Shown: positions 1 through 10,400, numbered from the stretch's first letter. The stretch is 43,918 bases of DNA from Verrucomicrobia bacterium UBA1727 (GCA_002315875.1 DCIL01000074.1:1-43918); one strand, 5' to 3'. A program made the numbers and translations. Notes: generated by a model from the sequence alone, not told the origin.

Positions 1-98
1 CGCTCGGCTCCAAGAACCGTCTCAATGTGGTCAAGGCCACGATGAACGCGCTCGCGAAGCTTCGCAGTGCTGAGGAAATCGCGGCGATCCGCGCCTAA
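1..98 (+). CDS. rpsE: 30S ribosomal protein S5, C-terminal end (partial)
   Basis: The reading frame starting at base 3 ends in TAA at 96-98 and encodes about 31 residues with GSKNRLNVVKATMNAL, the usual C-terminal region of S5 (N-P/R-x-N-VV-AT). The 5' part lies outside the window. S5 is a small-subunit protein of the decoding site. A GGGGAGG ribosome binding site right after the stop serves rplO, so the two are co-transcribed. There is no rpmD (L30) gene between them. Confidence 0.9.
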   Translation, partial: LGSKNRLNVVKATMNALAKLRSAEEIAAIRA

Positions 99-113
99 GG
101 GGAGGAACTTAAA

Positions 114-551
114 ATGGAATTGAATAGCCTTACTAACACCCCCGGAGCGCGTGAGCGCCGGAAGCGCGTGGGCCGCGGCTGCGGCTCGGGCATGGGCAAG
201 ACCTCGACCCGCGGTCACAAGGGTCAGGCCGCTCGCAAGGGCCACAAGCACAAACTTCAGTTCGAAGGTGGTCAGATGCCCCTCGTGCGTCGTCTTCCGA
301 AGCGCGGCTTCAACAATGCCGCGTTCAACGCGAAGGCGCTGGCGATCAACGTCTGCGAGCTCGAGAAGAAGTTCGAGGCTGGTGCCGAGATTACCGTCGA
401 GGCGCTCGCCAAGGCCGGTTTCTCTGACAACAAGCAGCCGAAGATCAAGATTCTCGGCAACGGTACGCTCACCAAGAAGTTCACCGTCAAGGTTCCCTGC
501 TCGGCTTCCGCCAAGGCGAAGATCGAGGCGGCCGGCGGTACCATCGCGTAA
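114..551 (+). CDS. rplO: 50S ribosomal protein L15
   Basis: A 145-aa protein of the usual bacterial L15 length. The N-terminus has the family signature: GAR(E)RRKRVGRGCGSGMGKTSTRG followed by GHKGQ, a glycine- and arginine-rich extension that threads into 23S rRNA. FEGGQMPLVRRLPKRGF follows, the best conserved block of L15. The start ATG lies 10 bases after a strong GGGGAGG site. In most bacteria secY follows rplO; here a small basic ORF and prmA follow instead. Confidence 0.97.
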   Translation: MELNSLTNTPGARERRKRVGRGCGSGMGKTSTRGHKGQAARKGHKHKLQFEGGQMPLVRRLPKRGFNNAAFNAKALAINVCELEKKFEAGAEITVEALAKAGFSDNKQPKIKILGNGTLTKKFTVKVPCSASAKAKIEAAGGTIA

Positions 552-572
552 TCTGAAAGGAACGGTGTAATC

Positions 573-782
573 ATGGGTACTGGTCGTACACTCCGCAAGG
601 AATCCCACGTCCGTCCGTGCAAGACGCCCGCCGGCAAGGCCCGCAAGGCCAAGGCCCAGCGCGCGCGCCTCGTCAAGTTCGGAATGGCCGCTGACAAGGT
701 CGCGGCGATGGGCGACGAAGATGTTCGCATCCTCGTCCAGCGTCCCGCGGTCGTCAAGAAACTCATCGCCAAGAAGGCCTGA
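573..782 (+). CDS. Small basic protein of unknown function in the ribosomal operon
   Basis: A 69-aa, very Lys/Arg-rich protein in the position where secY normally sits. An AAAGGAAC site lies upstream, and its TGA overlaps the prmA ATG (TGATG), so translation is probably coupled. The N-terminal half (RTLRKESHVRPCKTPAGKAR) looks unstructured and RNA-binding. The second half (LVKFGMAADKVAAMGDEDVR) looks like a short helical domain with a GMxxxKVxxMxxxxVR pattern. I do not recognise a named family. Context, size and charge suggest a ribosome-associated protein. The tight coupling and codon use like its neighbours argue that it is a real gene. Confidence 0.75.
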   Translation: MGTGRTLRKESHVRPCKTPAGKARKAKAQRARLVKFGMAADKVAAMGDEDVRILVQRPAVVKKLIAKKA

Positions 783-1645
783 TGTTCTACGTAAGCTCAA
801 GCGTAAGCGAGAGATACGTAAATCCCCTCTTCGAAGTTTTCGAAGGAGGGGATTTTATTCTTTCGTCCTACCGCGATATCGAAGAGGACTTCGCGCGCAT
901 GCGCATCTTCTTCGAGAGGGCGGATGAAGCCGCCGCCGCGAGGAAATGCCTCGCCGACGCGCTGGCAATCGTCGGCGTCGAGGCCGCAATCGAAGAAGGC
1001 GAACTTAAGGACGAGGACTGGAAGTTCGCCTACCGTCGCCACTTCAAGACCGAGTTCGTCAGCGAGCGCATCTGCACCGTCCCCGAATGGGAATGGGATG
1101 AGCTGAAGCGCGAAGACGGCAAGGTCTATATCAAACTCGATCCCGGAATGGCCTTCGGCACCGGCAAGCACGAAACCACCAAGGCCTGCCTCCAGTTCAT
1201 CGATAAGGTCTCCTCAACCCTCAACTCTCAATCCTCGACTTTCCTGGACATGGGTTGTGGTTCCGGCATCCTCTCCATTGCCGCCGCCAAACTCGGATAC
1301 AGCCAGGTCTCGGGTTTCGACGTCGATCAGGAGGCGGTGGACGCCTCGCTCGAGAACGCCGAAAAGAACGGCGTCAAGGTCGCCTACTCTAAGTTCGCCT
1401 TGGGCCGTCCCGGAAATCCTCCGATCGCGCCGGCGGACCTCGTCGCGGCCAATATTCTCGGTCCGCTTCTCATTCGGTTTGCGGATGAAATCGCTCCCGC
1501 CTGCCGTTCCAAACTGATCATTTCCGGCATCCTCGATACTCTCTATCCCGAAGTCCTCGCCGCCTACCAGGAACGTGGATTCCGCGAGTTGGAGCGACGT
1601 ACGATCGGGGAATGGACGAGTGGACTTCTCGAACGCATTCCTTAA
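782..1645 (+). CDS. prmA: Ribosomal protein L11 methyltransferase
   Basis: A 287-aa SAM-dependent methyltransferase that trimethylates ribosomal protein L11. The N-terminal part has the PrmA linker features (ELKDEDWKFAYRRHFKTEFV). The signature DPGMAFGTGKHETTKACLQ follows, then Rossmann motif I FLDMGCGSGILSIAAAKLG, an acidic loop (GFDVDQEAVDASLENA) and DLVAANILGPLL, which carries the PrmA ANIL motif. Length is normal for the family. The ATG overlaps the preceding stop by one base. Its place directly behind ribosomal protein genes fits its role in modifying the ribosome. Confidence 0.95.
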   Translation: MFYVSSSVSERYVNPLFEVFEGGDFILSSYRDIEEDFARMRIFFERADEAAAARKCLADALAIVGVEAAIEEGELKDEDWKFAYRRHFKTEFVSERICTVPEWEWDELKREDGKVYIKLDPGMAFGTGKHETTKACLQFIDKVSSTLNSQSSTFLDMGCGSGILSIAAAKLGYSQVSGFDVDQEAVDASLENAEKNGVKVAYSKFALGRPGNPPIAPADLVAANILGPLLIRFADEIAPACRSKLIISGILDTLYPEVLAAYQERGFRELERRTIGEWTSGLLERIP

Positions 1646-1657
1646 GAAAGGAGCATC

Positions 1658-4054
1658 ATGACCTTAGCAATCCTGCCTATCCTGCTCGCCGCCTTCACGG
1701 TCCGCGAGCTTCCGTCCGCGCCCGAATACATCGCTACCGATCATAATGTCGCCCCGCTTCACGCGATCGATTCCGCCAGCTGGGTGTGGGGTCAGGATGG
1801 CTCCGACTGGATGCGCTTCCGCAATGAGTTCGAGGCGGACGGCTCGCCGTTCGCTTTTGAGGTGAGTGCGGACGAACGCTACATCCTCTTGCTCGACGGA
1901 CAGGTCATCGCGCGCGGACCGGTCCGCGGCTTCGTGGACCACTGGTACTGCCATTCCTATGCCGTTGACGGACTCTCCCGCGGCAAACATATGCTTGAAG
2001 CGGTGGTCTGGCGTATGGGACAAAAGGGACCCCTCGCTCAGTTCTCCTACAGCGGCGGATTCATCCTCAAGGCCCGCGGTGCTTACGATAAGGCGCTCTC
2101 GACCGGTTCGGGACCCTGGCAGGCCGCTCCGCTCAAGAATACTTCAATGACGGACGCCGGCACGTCCGGAACCTTCGGCGTCGGCACCGGTTGCCGCGTG
2201 AAGGGCACTGCCGCCGTGAACGAACATCCCGATGCCTCGCTTTGGCGCAAGGTCGTGGTCGTCCGCGAACCGGTCAAGGCCAGTCCCTACGGAATCAAGA
2301 CCTACGGCTGGACGCTCTTCCCCGCGGATCGTCCCGAAATGAGTTACATCCTTCGCGCGCCTGGACGCTTCAAGGCCGCCATCGAGAACGACGACCGCAT
2401 CGTCTATCGCGATGAGGATACGAAATCGCCGCGGCTTAAGGACTTCAACTCTCTCCGTAACATCACGATTCCACCGCGCACCCGTCTTCGTCTCGCTTGG
2501 GATCTCGGCAACTACTACTGCGCCTATCCCGAACTGCGCGTCTCGCGTGGACGCGGTGCGAAGGTTCGCTGGGGTTGGACCGAGTCGCTGACGACGAAGG
2601 ATCAGAACGGCAAGATGATCAAGGGCAATCGCGACGAGTTCATCGGCAAGGGTTTTCATCAGAAACTGTCGGATGTCTTCGAGTGCGATGGACGCGAAGG
2701 GGCTTTCTTCACCTCGCCTTGGTGGAGGTGCGGACGCTGGTGCGAGTTTGAGGTCGAAACCGCTGACGAACCGCTGACGATCGATTCGCTTCAGATCGCC
2801 GAGACCGGATATCCTTTGTCCGCCGATGCCGCGTTCGAATGCGATGACGAAGACCTCATGCGTATCGGCGTGATGTCCGAACGCACCCTCCGGTGCTGCG
2901 TCCACGACATGACCTTCGATTGTCCCTATTACGAGCAGCAGATGTACCCGGGCGACACCAGAATCCAGCTCGAAATCCTCAGAACCTTCACCCGCGACAC
3001 GCGGATGCCGCGCTTCTGCATGAGCATCTTCGACTTCGATCGCCGCGCGAACGGCATGGTCGCGATGAATTTTCCGACTCGTATGACCCAGGAAAGTTCG
3101 ACCTACACGATGTGCTGGCTGATGATGTTCAAAGATTACCTCGACTGGACTGGCGACCTCGCGTTTCTCAAACTCCGCCTGCCCGGCGCTCACGCGGCAC
3201 TTGGGGGTCTCGCAATCTACGAGAATGCGGATGGACTTCTGGAGAATCTTCCGGGCTGGCCGTTCATGGATTGGGTGGTCGGCGATCTGTCCATTGACAC
3301 CGGTGTCGCTCCGGACGGTAAGAAGGGCGTTAGCGCGCTCAACAACCTTCAGTATCTCCTGGCGCTCCAGTCGGTTGCGGCGGTGGATCGTGCGCTCGGT
3401 GAGAAGGAACTGGCCGCGTATTGCGAGCGCCGCATCGCGACCGTGTCCGCGGCAATCAAGGCGAAGTTCATGTCCGCAAGGGGAATTCTGGCGGACGACC
3501 TCAAGCACGAGCATTTCAGCGAACACGCCCAGTGCATGGCGATTCTCGCCGGCATTCTTAATGATGAGGAGCGTCAGCGCGCGCTCAAGGTGCTCGAGAG
3601 CAAGGACGCCTTGTCGCCTGCGAGCACTTATTTCGCCTACTACCTCTTCCGTGCATTCGCCAAATGCGGACGCGTCGATCTGATTCGCAAGAATATGACT
3701 TACTGGAAGAAGTTCCTCGCTGTCGGTGCGAAGACCGCCTTTGAGAATCAGAACGTCGAGTTCCGCAGCGACTGCCACGCGTGGAGCGCATGCCCCATCT
3801 ATTTCTACCACACCGCGTTCGCCGGAGTTCGTCCGTCCGAATACGGTTTTCGCAAGGTGCGCATCGCGCCTCAACCTGCCGGTCTTAGGCGCATCAAGGC
3901 GGCGACACCTTGTCCCCAGGGTAAGATTCTCACCGATCTTACCTTCGAAGGAAATAGCGTCCGCGGCACCATCACACTGCCCGAGGGAGTGTCCGGTGTG
4001 TTCGAATATGCGGGCAGGACTCAGAAGCTTATTCCCGGCAGCAACGGACTTTGA
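1658..4054 (+). CDS. GH78-type alpha-L-rhamnosidase
   Basis: A 798-aa glycoside hydrolase predicted to cleave alpha-L-rhamnose from plant glycans. The N-terminus holds rhamnosidase-type beta-sandwich domains (YILLLDGQVIARGPVRG at about residues 72-87). The (alpha/alpha)6 barrel carries FDCPYYEQQMYPGD, which keeps the GH78 acidic triad spacing: D421, E426, D433. A C-terminal TAFE (E696) and RSDCHAWSA correspond to the second catalytic region (T-x-W-E ... NH-W). A last small beta domain ends the protein. The N-terminus (MTLAILPILLAAF) is hydrophobic but lacks a basic n-region, so export is likely rather than certain. An AAAGGAG site lies 5 bases before the ATG. The usual Arg of DCPxRE is Tyr, so it belongs to a divergent subgroup. 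It follows prmA by 12 bases. Confidence 0.88.
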   Translation: MTLAILPILLAAFTVRELPSAPEYIATDHNVAPLHAIDSASWVWGQDGSDWMRFRNEFEADGSPFAFEVSADERYILLLDGQVIARGPVRGFVDHWYCHSYAVDGLSRGKHMLEAVVWRMGQKGPLAQFSYSGGFILKARGAYDKALSTGSGPWQAAPLKNTSMTDAGTSGTFGVGTGCRVKGTAAVNEHPDASLWRKVVVVREPVKASPYGIKTYGWTLFPADRPEMSYILRAPGRFKAAIENDDRIVYRDEDTKSPRLKDFNSLRNITIPPRTRLRLAWDLGNYYCAYPELRVSRGRGAKVRWGWTESLTTKDQNGKMIKGNRDEFIGKGFHQKLSDVFECDGREGAFFTSPWWRCGRWCEFEVETADEPLTIDSLQIAETGYPLSADAAFECDDEDLMRIGVMSERTLRCCVHDMTFDCPYYEQQMYPGDTRIQLEILRTFTRDTRMPRFCMSIFDFDRRANGMVAMNFPTRMTQESSTYTMCWLMMFKDYLDWTGDLAFLKLRLPGAHAALGGLAIYENADGLLENLPGWPFMDWVVGDLSIDTGVAPDGKKGVSALNNLQYLLALQSVAAVDRALGEKELAAYCERRIATVSAAIKAKFMSARGILADDLKHEHFSEHAQCMAILAGILNDEERQRALKVLESKDALSPASTYFAYYLFRAFAKCGRVDLIRKNMTYWKKFLAVGAKTAFENQNVEFRSDCHAWSACPIYFYHTAFAGVRPSEYGFRKVRIAPQPAGLRRIKAATPCPQGKILTDLTFEGNSVRGTITLPEGVSGVFEYAGRTQKLIPGSNGL

Positions 4055-4077
4055 ACCTCTAACGGAAGGAAAGCGAA

Positions 4078-5790
4078 ATGAACCTTATCATTCTTGCGGC
4101 CACGAGTGTCGCGTTTTCGTTTGGCAATGTGTCCGTGGATTGTCCCCACCGCGGCGAATGGAAGATCTCGCTCACGCGTGAGGTCGAGACCGATGGCGGC
4201 GAGGTCGCCCGTATCGTCTGCGACGCACCGAAGGCGATGAAACCGCCGCGCTTTACGGTCGTGACGAAAGTTCCGCAGGTCGAGATGGACAATCGCTGGC
4301 TCATCAATACCAAGGATTGCGACATGCCGGCGAACTGGGGTGGGAAGGTCGAGTCGGACATTGCGCACGGACTTCCGCTTTGCGTTGCGTACAACGGCAA
4401 TGACCAAGCGAAGTTCTCGGTTGCCGCGAGTGAGAGCGTTCGTCAGGTGGCGATGGTCGTCGGCATTATCGAGCACGGTTCGTATCTCGGGTGCAATCTT
4501 ACGTATTTCGCCGGCGTCGAGGCCCCGCTCAAGCACTACGAGACTGCGATCCGTTACAACGTGAGGACCCGTCCGTTTGCGGATGCGGTGCGCTGCGAGT
4601 CCGACTGGATCACCCGCAACGCCGGCATCGTGCCTTGCAAGGTCCCGGACGCAGCGTTCGATCCGCTCTACTCCTGCTGGTACAGTTTCCATCAGGATGT
4701 CTTCGACAGGGAGATCGAGGCGGAGTGTGCGCTTGCCGCGCCGCTCGGCATGAAGACGCTCATCGTGGACGACGGCTGGCAGACGGATGACAACCACGGC
4801 GGCTACGCCTTCTGCGGCGACTGGCAGATCTCGAAGCGGCGCTTCCCCGACATGGCCGCGCACGTCAAGCGCGTGCAGGCGATGGGAATCAAGTACATGA
4901 TGTGGTACAGCGTTCCCTTCGTCGATCTGAAGAGCACGAATTACGAACGCTTCAAGGGAAAGTACCTCGGCAAGCGCGAGACTCTCAACACCGCCGTGCT
5001 TGATCCTCGTTTCCCGGAAGTGCGCGAATTTCTCATCGGCATCTATGTGAAGGCCTTGAAGGACTGGAACATCGACGGGTTCAAATTGGACTTCATCGAT
5101 TCGTTCAAGATCTACGGCAAGGATCCTGCCGAGGCCGAGAACTATGCCGGACGCGACATCCTCTCGGTGCCTGCCGCGGTCGATCGTCTGATGACCGATG
5201 TCTATGCCGCGCTCGCGGCGATCAAGCCGGACATCCTCGTCGAGTTCCGCCAGAGCTATGACGGTCCGGCGATCCGCCGCTTCGGCAACATGATCCGCGT
5301 CGCGGATTGTCCCGGCAACTATCGCCGCAACCGCTACGCGATCGCCAACCTGCGTCTTGCCTGCGGCGATGCCGCGGTGCATGCGGACATGCTGGAGTGG
5401 AACTTCAAGGAGGATCCGCGTCATTCCGCGCTTTACATCATCAATTCCATCTTCGGTGTCGTGCAGTATTCGGTCATGCTCCGGCAGGCGCCCGAGTCGC
5501 ATCGCGCGATGATCGCGAAGTGGATCAAGTTCTCGCAAGATCACCGCGAGACGCTGATGAAGGGCAAGTTCACTCCGCATCATCCCGAACTCGATTATCC
5601 GCTTATCGAGGCCGAAAGTGCCGCGGAGCGCGTGATCGGCGTCTATGATGACGGACGCCTGATCGAGATCGCCGATGACAATAAGCCGACCTTCCTCATG
5701 AATGCCACGGGACGCGATACGCTCTTCGTCCGTCGCGGCGGCAAGGTCCGCGAAATCGCCTGCCCCTCCGGCGACTGGATCCGCCTCTGA
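4078..5790 (+). CDS. GH36-type alpha-galactosidase (melibiase-like)
   Basis: A 570-aa TIM-barrel glycosidase of the clan-D alpha-galactosidase type. An N-terminal beta-sandwich is followed by the barrel: SCWYSFHQDVFDREIEAE, then TLIVDDGWQTDDN (the GH36 DDGW motif). WNIDGFKLDF carries the predicted nucleophile D338, and RVADCPGN carries the predicted acid/base D410; the 72-residue spacing matches GH36. The N-terminus (MNLIILAATSVAFSFG) resembles a short signal peptide without a basic start. It lies 23 bases after the rhamnosidase gene with a GGAAGGAA site, so the two probably form an operon that trims rhamnose and galactose side chains. The exact substrate cannot be read from the sequence. Confidence 0.85.
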   Translation: MNLIILAATSVAFSFGNVSVDCPHRGEWKISLTREVETDGGEVARIVCDAPKAMKPPRFTVVTKVPQVEMDNRWLINTKDCDMPANWGGKVESDIAHGLPLCVAYNGNDQAKFSVAASESVRQVAMVVGIIEHGSYLGCNLTYFAGVEAPLKHYETAIRYNVRTRPFADAVRCESDWITRNAGIVPCKVPDAAFDPLYSCWYSFHQDVFDREIEAECALAAPLGMKTLIVDDGWQTDDNHGGYAFCGDWQISKRRFPDMAAHVKRVQAMGIKYMMWYSVPFVDLKSTNYERFKGKYLGKRETLNTAVLDPRFPEVREFLIGIYVKALKDWNIDGFKLDFIDSFKIYGKDPAEAENYAGRDILSVPAAVDRLMTDVYAALAAIKPDILVEFRQSYDGPAIRRFGNMIRVADCPGNYRRNRYAIANLRLACGDAAVHADMLEWNFKEDPRHSALYIINSIFGVVQYSVMLRQAPESHRAMIAKWIKFSQDHRETLMKGKFTPHHPELDYPLIEAESAAERVIGVYDDGRLIEIADDNKPTFLMNATGRDTLFVRRGGKVREIACPSGDWIRL

Positions 5791-5825
5791 GCTTTGCGCG
5801 GCAATCTGGCAATCTGGCGATTCGC

Positions 5826-5855
5826 TTGAAGTTTGAGGGCGGATTTTGCTATAAT
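5826..5855 (+). promoter_or_regulatory. Promoter of the AAA-ATPase/PD-(D/E)XK gene, near-leaderless
   Basis: A -35 TTGAAG (5826-5831) and a -10 TATAAT (5850-5855) are separated by 18 bases, with an extended -10 TGC before the hexamer. The start codon at 5864 is only 8 bases after the -10 box, so the predicted transcript starts at or within a base or two of the ATG. No ribosome binding site is present. Confidence 0.75.
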
Positions 5856-5863
5856 ACGCCAAG

Positions 5864-7456
5864 ATGAAGAGCATCAACACGTCATTGTTCGATTTTCCGA
5901 CGATTCGTGATCCGTCATCAGGTTTCACTTATGTCGACAAAACGGCGCAGCTTTACGAGATCGCCAAACCCACGGCAGACCGTATTTATTATCTGCCGCG
6001 TCCGCGGCGGTTCGGTAAGTCTCTGATGCTTTCAACGCTGAAGGCGCTCTTCGAGGGACGACGCGAACTGTTCAATGGACTTGCGATCGAAAAGACGGAC
6101 TGGAACTGGGCGAAGGAGGTCTATCCCGTTCTTCATCTTGACATGTCCAAGGCGGCGTCGAAGTCGGCGGACGATCTGGAGATCAAGCTAAACGACCTGA
6201 TGCAGTTGCAGTGTTCGAAGTTCGGCGTGCCGTTCAACCCTGCTTTGCCAAGCTCTTCCAACTTCATGCATCTTCTCTGCGGCCTTGCCGAAAGGTCCTC
6301 CAACGGCAAATACGTCGTCCTGATTGATGAATACGATGCGCCGATTGCCGGACTTCTCGATGCGCCGAACGGACGAGAGGAGCTGCGCATCATCCGCAAG
6401 ACGCTTCACGATTTTTATGTGCAGGCGAAGGCGGAGTGCGGCAATATCCGCTTTCTGATGGTGACGGGCGTTTCGAAGTTCGCGAAGACCTCGATATTTT
6501 CTGCGTTCAACAATCCGTGCGACCTCACGCTCGATGTGCGCGCGGCCGATCTTCTCGGTTATACTCACGAGGAGATGGAGAAGTACTTCCATGAGCACAT
6601 CTCGGCGTTCGCGGACGAGAAGGGCATCACCTATGACGAGATGTTCGCGAAGTTGCTGGAGTGGTACGACGGTTACCAGTTCTGTCCCCGGAAACTTGTC
6701 AAGGTGGTGAATCCAGTTTCGTTCGGACGTGCGCTCTCCAATCGCGCCTTCGCAAACTATTGGGAGGCGACAGCGGGCTCGACGCTGATCTTCGATGCGC
6801 TCAAGGCGAACAACAAGACACCGATCGACTTTGCCGACGAGTTCGCGCTCGCTTCCCTCGATGCCGCTGATGCTCTCGAGGCTCCGTCCGTTGCGCTTCT
6901 CTATCAGGGCGGATATCTCACGATTGACAAGAGTCTTGATGACCTTTTCGTATTGTTGAAGATACCCAACGAAGAGGTGAGGATGTCGCTCTATCGCGGA
7001 CACATGGCGGCGGTTCTCGGCAAGGACTTCGAGATCGACGGCTTCATGCGTGCTGCCGAGAGAACTGCGAAGTCACTTCTTGCCGAAGGTGTAGGTGAAA
7101 GCTTTCTGACCTTCCTGCGCGCTGGCTTCTCGAAACTGCCGCACGACTGGGTGGCTAAAGACGAGCGCGAGGCCAAGCGTGCCTTTGCTGCGTTTATGGC
7201 GTTTACGGGGTCGAACATCTACGGCGAGAACCAGCAGGCGCTTGGTCGTCCTGATGCGATTCTCGAAACCGAGAAGGCCGTCTATGTCTTCGAGTTCAAG
7301 TTCAATAGGTCGGCTCGGGAGGCGCTCGAACAGTGCCGCCGGAAGAACTATGCCGCGGCGTACGCCAACGACCCGCGGCAGGTTTGGTATGTTGCGCTTA
7401 ACTACGGCGACAAAGCTCGAACGATTGACGATCCGATCTGTGAGCAGGTAAAGTAG
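5864..7456 (+). CDS. AAA-ATPase-like / PD-(D/E)XK nuclease-superfamily protein
   Basis: A 530-aa protein with the common two-domain architecture of the AAA-ATPase_like (PF09820) and PDDEXK (PF08011) families. The N-terminal F-x-x-IR motif and YVDKT (about residues 24-28) are followed by the P-loop PRPRRFGKSLML. YVVLIDEYDAPI is the Walker B region and VTGVSKFAKTSIFSAFNN the sensor region. Near the C-terminus GRPDAIL (D464) and FEFKF (E477, K479) give the nuclease-type D...ExK signature. These proteins are abundant in gut bacteria and mobile-like, but their role is unsettled; defence or toxin-like functions have been suggested. It has its own promoter and is not obviously linked to the glycosidases. 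Confidence 0.9.
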   Translation: MKSINTSLFDFPTIRDPSSGFTYVDKTAQLYEIAKPTADRIYYLPRPRRFGKSLMLSTLKALFEGRRELFNGLAIEKTDWNWAKEVYPVLHLDMSKAASKSADDLEIKLNDLMQLQCSKFGVPFNPALPSSSNFMHLLCGLAERSSNGKYVVLIDEYDAPIAGLLDAPNGREELRIIRKTLHDFYVQAKAECGNIRFLMVTGVSKFAKTSIFSAFNNPCDLTLDVRAADLLGYTHEEMEKYFHEHISAFADEKGITYDEMFAKLLEWYDGYQFCPRKLVKVVNPVSFGRALSNRAFANYWEATAGSTLIFDALKANNKTPIDFADEFALASLDAADALEAPSVALLYQGGYLTIDKSLDDLFVLLKIPNEEVRMSLYRGHMAAVLGKDFEIDGFMRAAERTAKSLLAEGVGESFLTFLRAGFSKLPHDWVAKDEREAKRAFAAFMAFTGSNIYGENQQALGRPDAILETEKAVYVFEFKFNRSAREALEQCRRKNYAAAYANDPRQVWYVALNYGDKARTIDDPICEQVK

Positions 7457-7484
7457 TGTAGTGAAAAGATAAAGAGGAGTGAGT

Positions 7485-10400
7485 ATGATGAAGCGTCTGG
7501 TTATTGTCGGTCTGATGGCTGTTGCAACTACTATTGCAAATGCTGCGGAAATCACGTTTACCGATGCGATGGATGATCAAGATATTGCGAATCCGAAGAA
7601 CTGGCCGAATGAGACGCTGCCGACCTCGGAAGACGTCGCGATCGTGCCCATAGACGCGGGCAAGACCGTCTACTGCAAAAGCGACGTCAGCTTCAAGGGC
7701 CTTCGCATCCAGAACGCCGGCAGCTTTACGCTCGGTGATACCACGGACAGGAAGACCATCACCCTCGGTTCCGAAGGTTTTCAGACGACTGTTAATTCTG
7801 AGAACAAAGGCTGGAACATGGGCATACGTCCGCACTTCGTCACCACTTGCGATCAGACCTGGAACATTGACCCAGGTTATTATAGTACCGCCACGCTTTC
7901 GGGAAAGATTACGGGCACCCACAACCTGACGATCAAGGGGTCTTATTCTGTCAAGTTTACTAATGACGCGGTCGGTTATGACGGACATATCGAATTAGCG
8001 CGCACGCGCAGTAACGTTGCTTTTTTCTACATTTCTGGTACCGGCCAGTACGCGACAAGTCTCAAGGTGAACTTTACGTATCTATTTTTCCAGTTTACCG
8101 GCGCTGCCTATCTCAAGGACATCATCCCTTCCGGACAGATCGATTCCGAAGGATGGAACTCTGGCTATGGCGTTGATGGTACCGCTACGGAGCTGATCTG
8201 CGATGATGGTGCGAGCATCCAGGGCGTCGGCGACGGAAATGAGCTCATAGCGGGCACGCTGCGCATCGTATCCGGCAACTATCGGTTCAATAAGTGGACG
8301 ACTGCGATGTATGCCACTTCTGGCTTCAAGCTTTTGATGGAGGGCGGAACCTACAACCCGTATGCGCTCTTCATGAGCTGTGATTCGGCGACGACGCCTG
8401 CGCTTTTCCAGCAGACCGGCGGCAATACACCGTTCTCAAACGATATCGAGGTCGGTGGTGCGGAGTCGAATCTTTACCCTGCATCGCCTGCGGGATTGGC
8501 ATGGTTTCGGTTGATGGGCGGAACTTCCAGCGTCAGCGCAAGTTATCCGATTCGCATCGCCGGCAATGCCTATCCGAAAGGTCACACCAATGCCGATGAC
8601 TGTTCGCCCGGCTACCTCTCAATCGAAGGTGGCAAGATGACTTCCGCGCGGGGAATCATCTTCGGTGGCGTCGCAGGAAGTGCCGGACGAGCGGCTTCAT
8701 ACTCGACCAACCATTTCGGCTTCTTCGACATGCGCGGCGGAAAACTGGTGTCGTCCGCCAACTGGCTGCGCATAGCAGATACCTGGAACGCCAATTCTGA
8801 CTCGCGCATCACGAGTGACAATGCCGTGGCCTCGTATCGAGTCGTCCTTCGCGGCGGTACTAATGAACTCACCACACCCGCGCAGACGATGAAACTTCAG
8901 TGCGAGATTCAGCCGGGAACTCAGCCGCTCGTAATCAACAATGCCAATGCCATCACCATGAATGCTCCCGTCTGGGGCACGGGCGCGCTCACGAAGGATG
9001 GTGCCGGTTCGCTTGTCTTGAAGGACGCCGCACGCTTTAGCGGCAGTCTTACGGTAAAGAACGGGTCGGTGGATGCCCGCGGTACACTCAATTACGATGC
9101 AGTTGACGAAGGATGCGTCATCTGGCGAGCGGATGACATTGATCAGGAAGATGGCTCCGATGTGACCAATTGGACCACATCCGTCGGGGCCGAATACAAG
9201 GTTTCCAGCGTCAAGGGCGAAGGCTATTATGCCCCGACGCTCGCGAAAAATGCGATGAACGGCCACGCGGCCGTCTATTTTCAACGCCGGAGTAATACGA
9301 AGGAATATCTCGCTTCGTCTGAAACGCTCGCGGCCAATCCGCTCTACAATGAGACCAATGTCACAATCGCGGTGGTCATCAAGACCGAGGGCGATGGTTC
9401 CGGCGGTTCGAGTGACTGGGACTGGTATTACCAGACGTTCATCGTGGGCAATCCCACACGTTGGAGTGCCAACTCGATCGGCATCACCTACAAGGCCGGC
9501 GGACAGATTTGCCTCGGCAACTCCTGGTGTAATCGAAATAGTCTCGACAATCGTGTCTTTGAGACGTATCAGTCCCCACAGTCTGCCTACGACAGCAAGG
9601 TGCACGTGGTCGTGGCAACGCGCAAGGTGAATGTGGTATCTCTCAATGTGGATGGTATCATGCGCATCAATAATCATACCGACATTCCCTATCAGGCGAA
9701 CAACTATCCGCTTTACAATGACTATCCTGGCGCGGCTCAGTATTCGCGGCAGTTCATGGTCGGTTATGGCTTCCAGGAGACAAAGTGCTTCAAGGGATAT
9801 ATTTCGGAGATTCGCGTTTATAAGAACAAGATACTTACGCCGGGTGAGCGGAATGTGCTCGTCGAGTCGCTGATGAATAAGTATCGTGGCGACGAGGGTG
9901 TGACGCTCGTAAGGTCGCAGTGTAATTCCTCTATTGCCGGAAGCTACGATTCAGTTGCGTCTACGGATGCTCCTGCCGGCGGCGAGGAATGGCTGGCGGA
10001 CGACATCAGCGTTGCGGACGGCGCGGCGGTTTCGAGCTGGACCGGTTCCGGCGACACGACTGCCGCGGCAGTCGGTACGGCGCCGACGATGAAGAAGGGT
10101 GTACTTAACGGCAAGTCGTTCGTGAGTTTCGCGGGAGACGGAGCGCTCGTCATTCCCGCGGCAAGTTCGCCGACGGCCGGCAAGTCCGCCTTTACGGTTG
10201 CCGTCGCCTTCCGCACCACAACCGATGGCACGACCTCGTACAAGTCCATTCGCGAGGTTGCCGAGGGCATTGTCGGCGCACGCGCTTCGACCAAGGCGAA
10301 GGGGGCGAACGATTGGGCGCTCAGCTGGCAGAAGTATGGCACCGTCGCCTCGCAAGTTGGTTCCACCGCAGCGGATTCGATGATCTTCAGGCGCAAGCCG

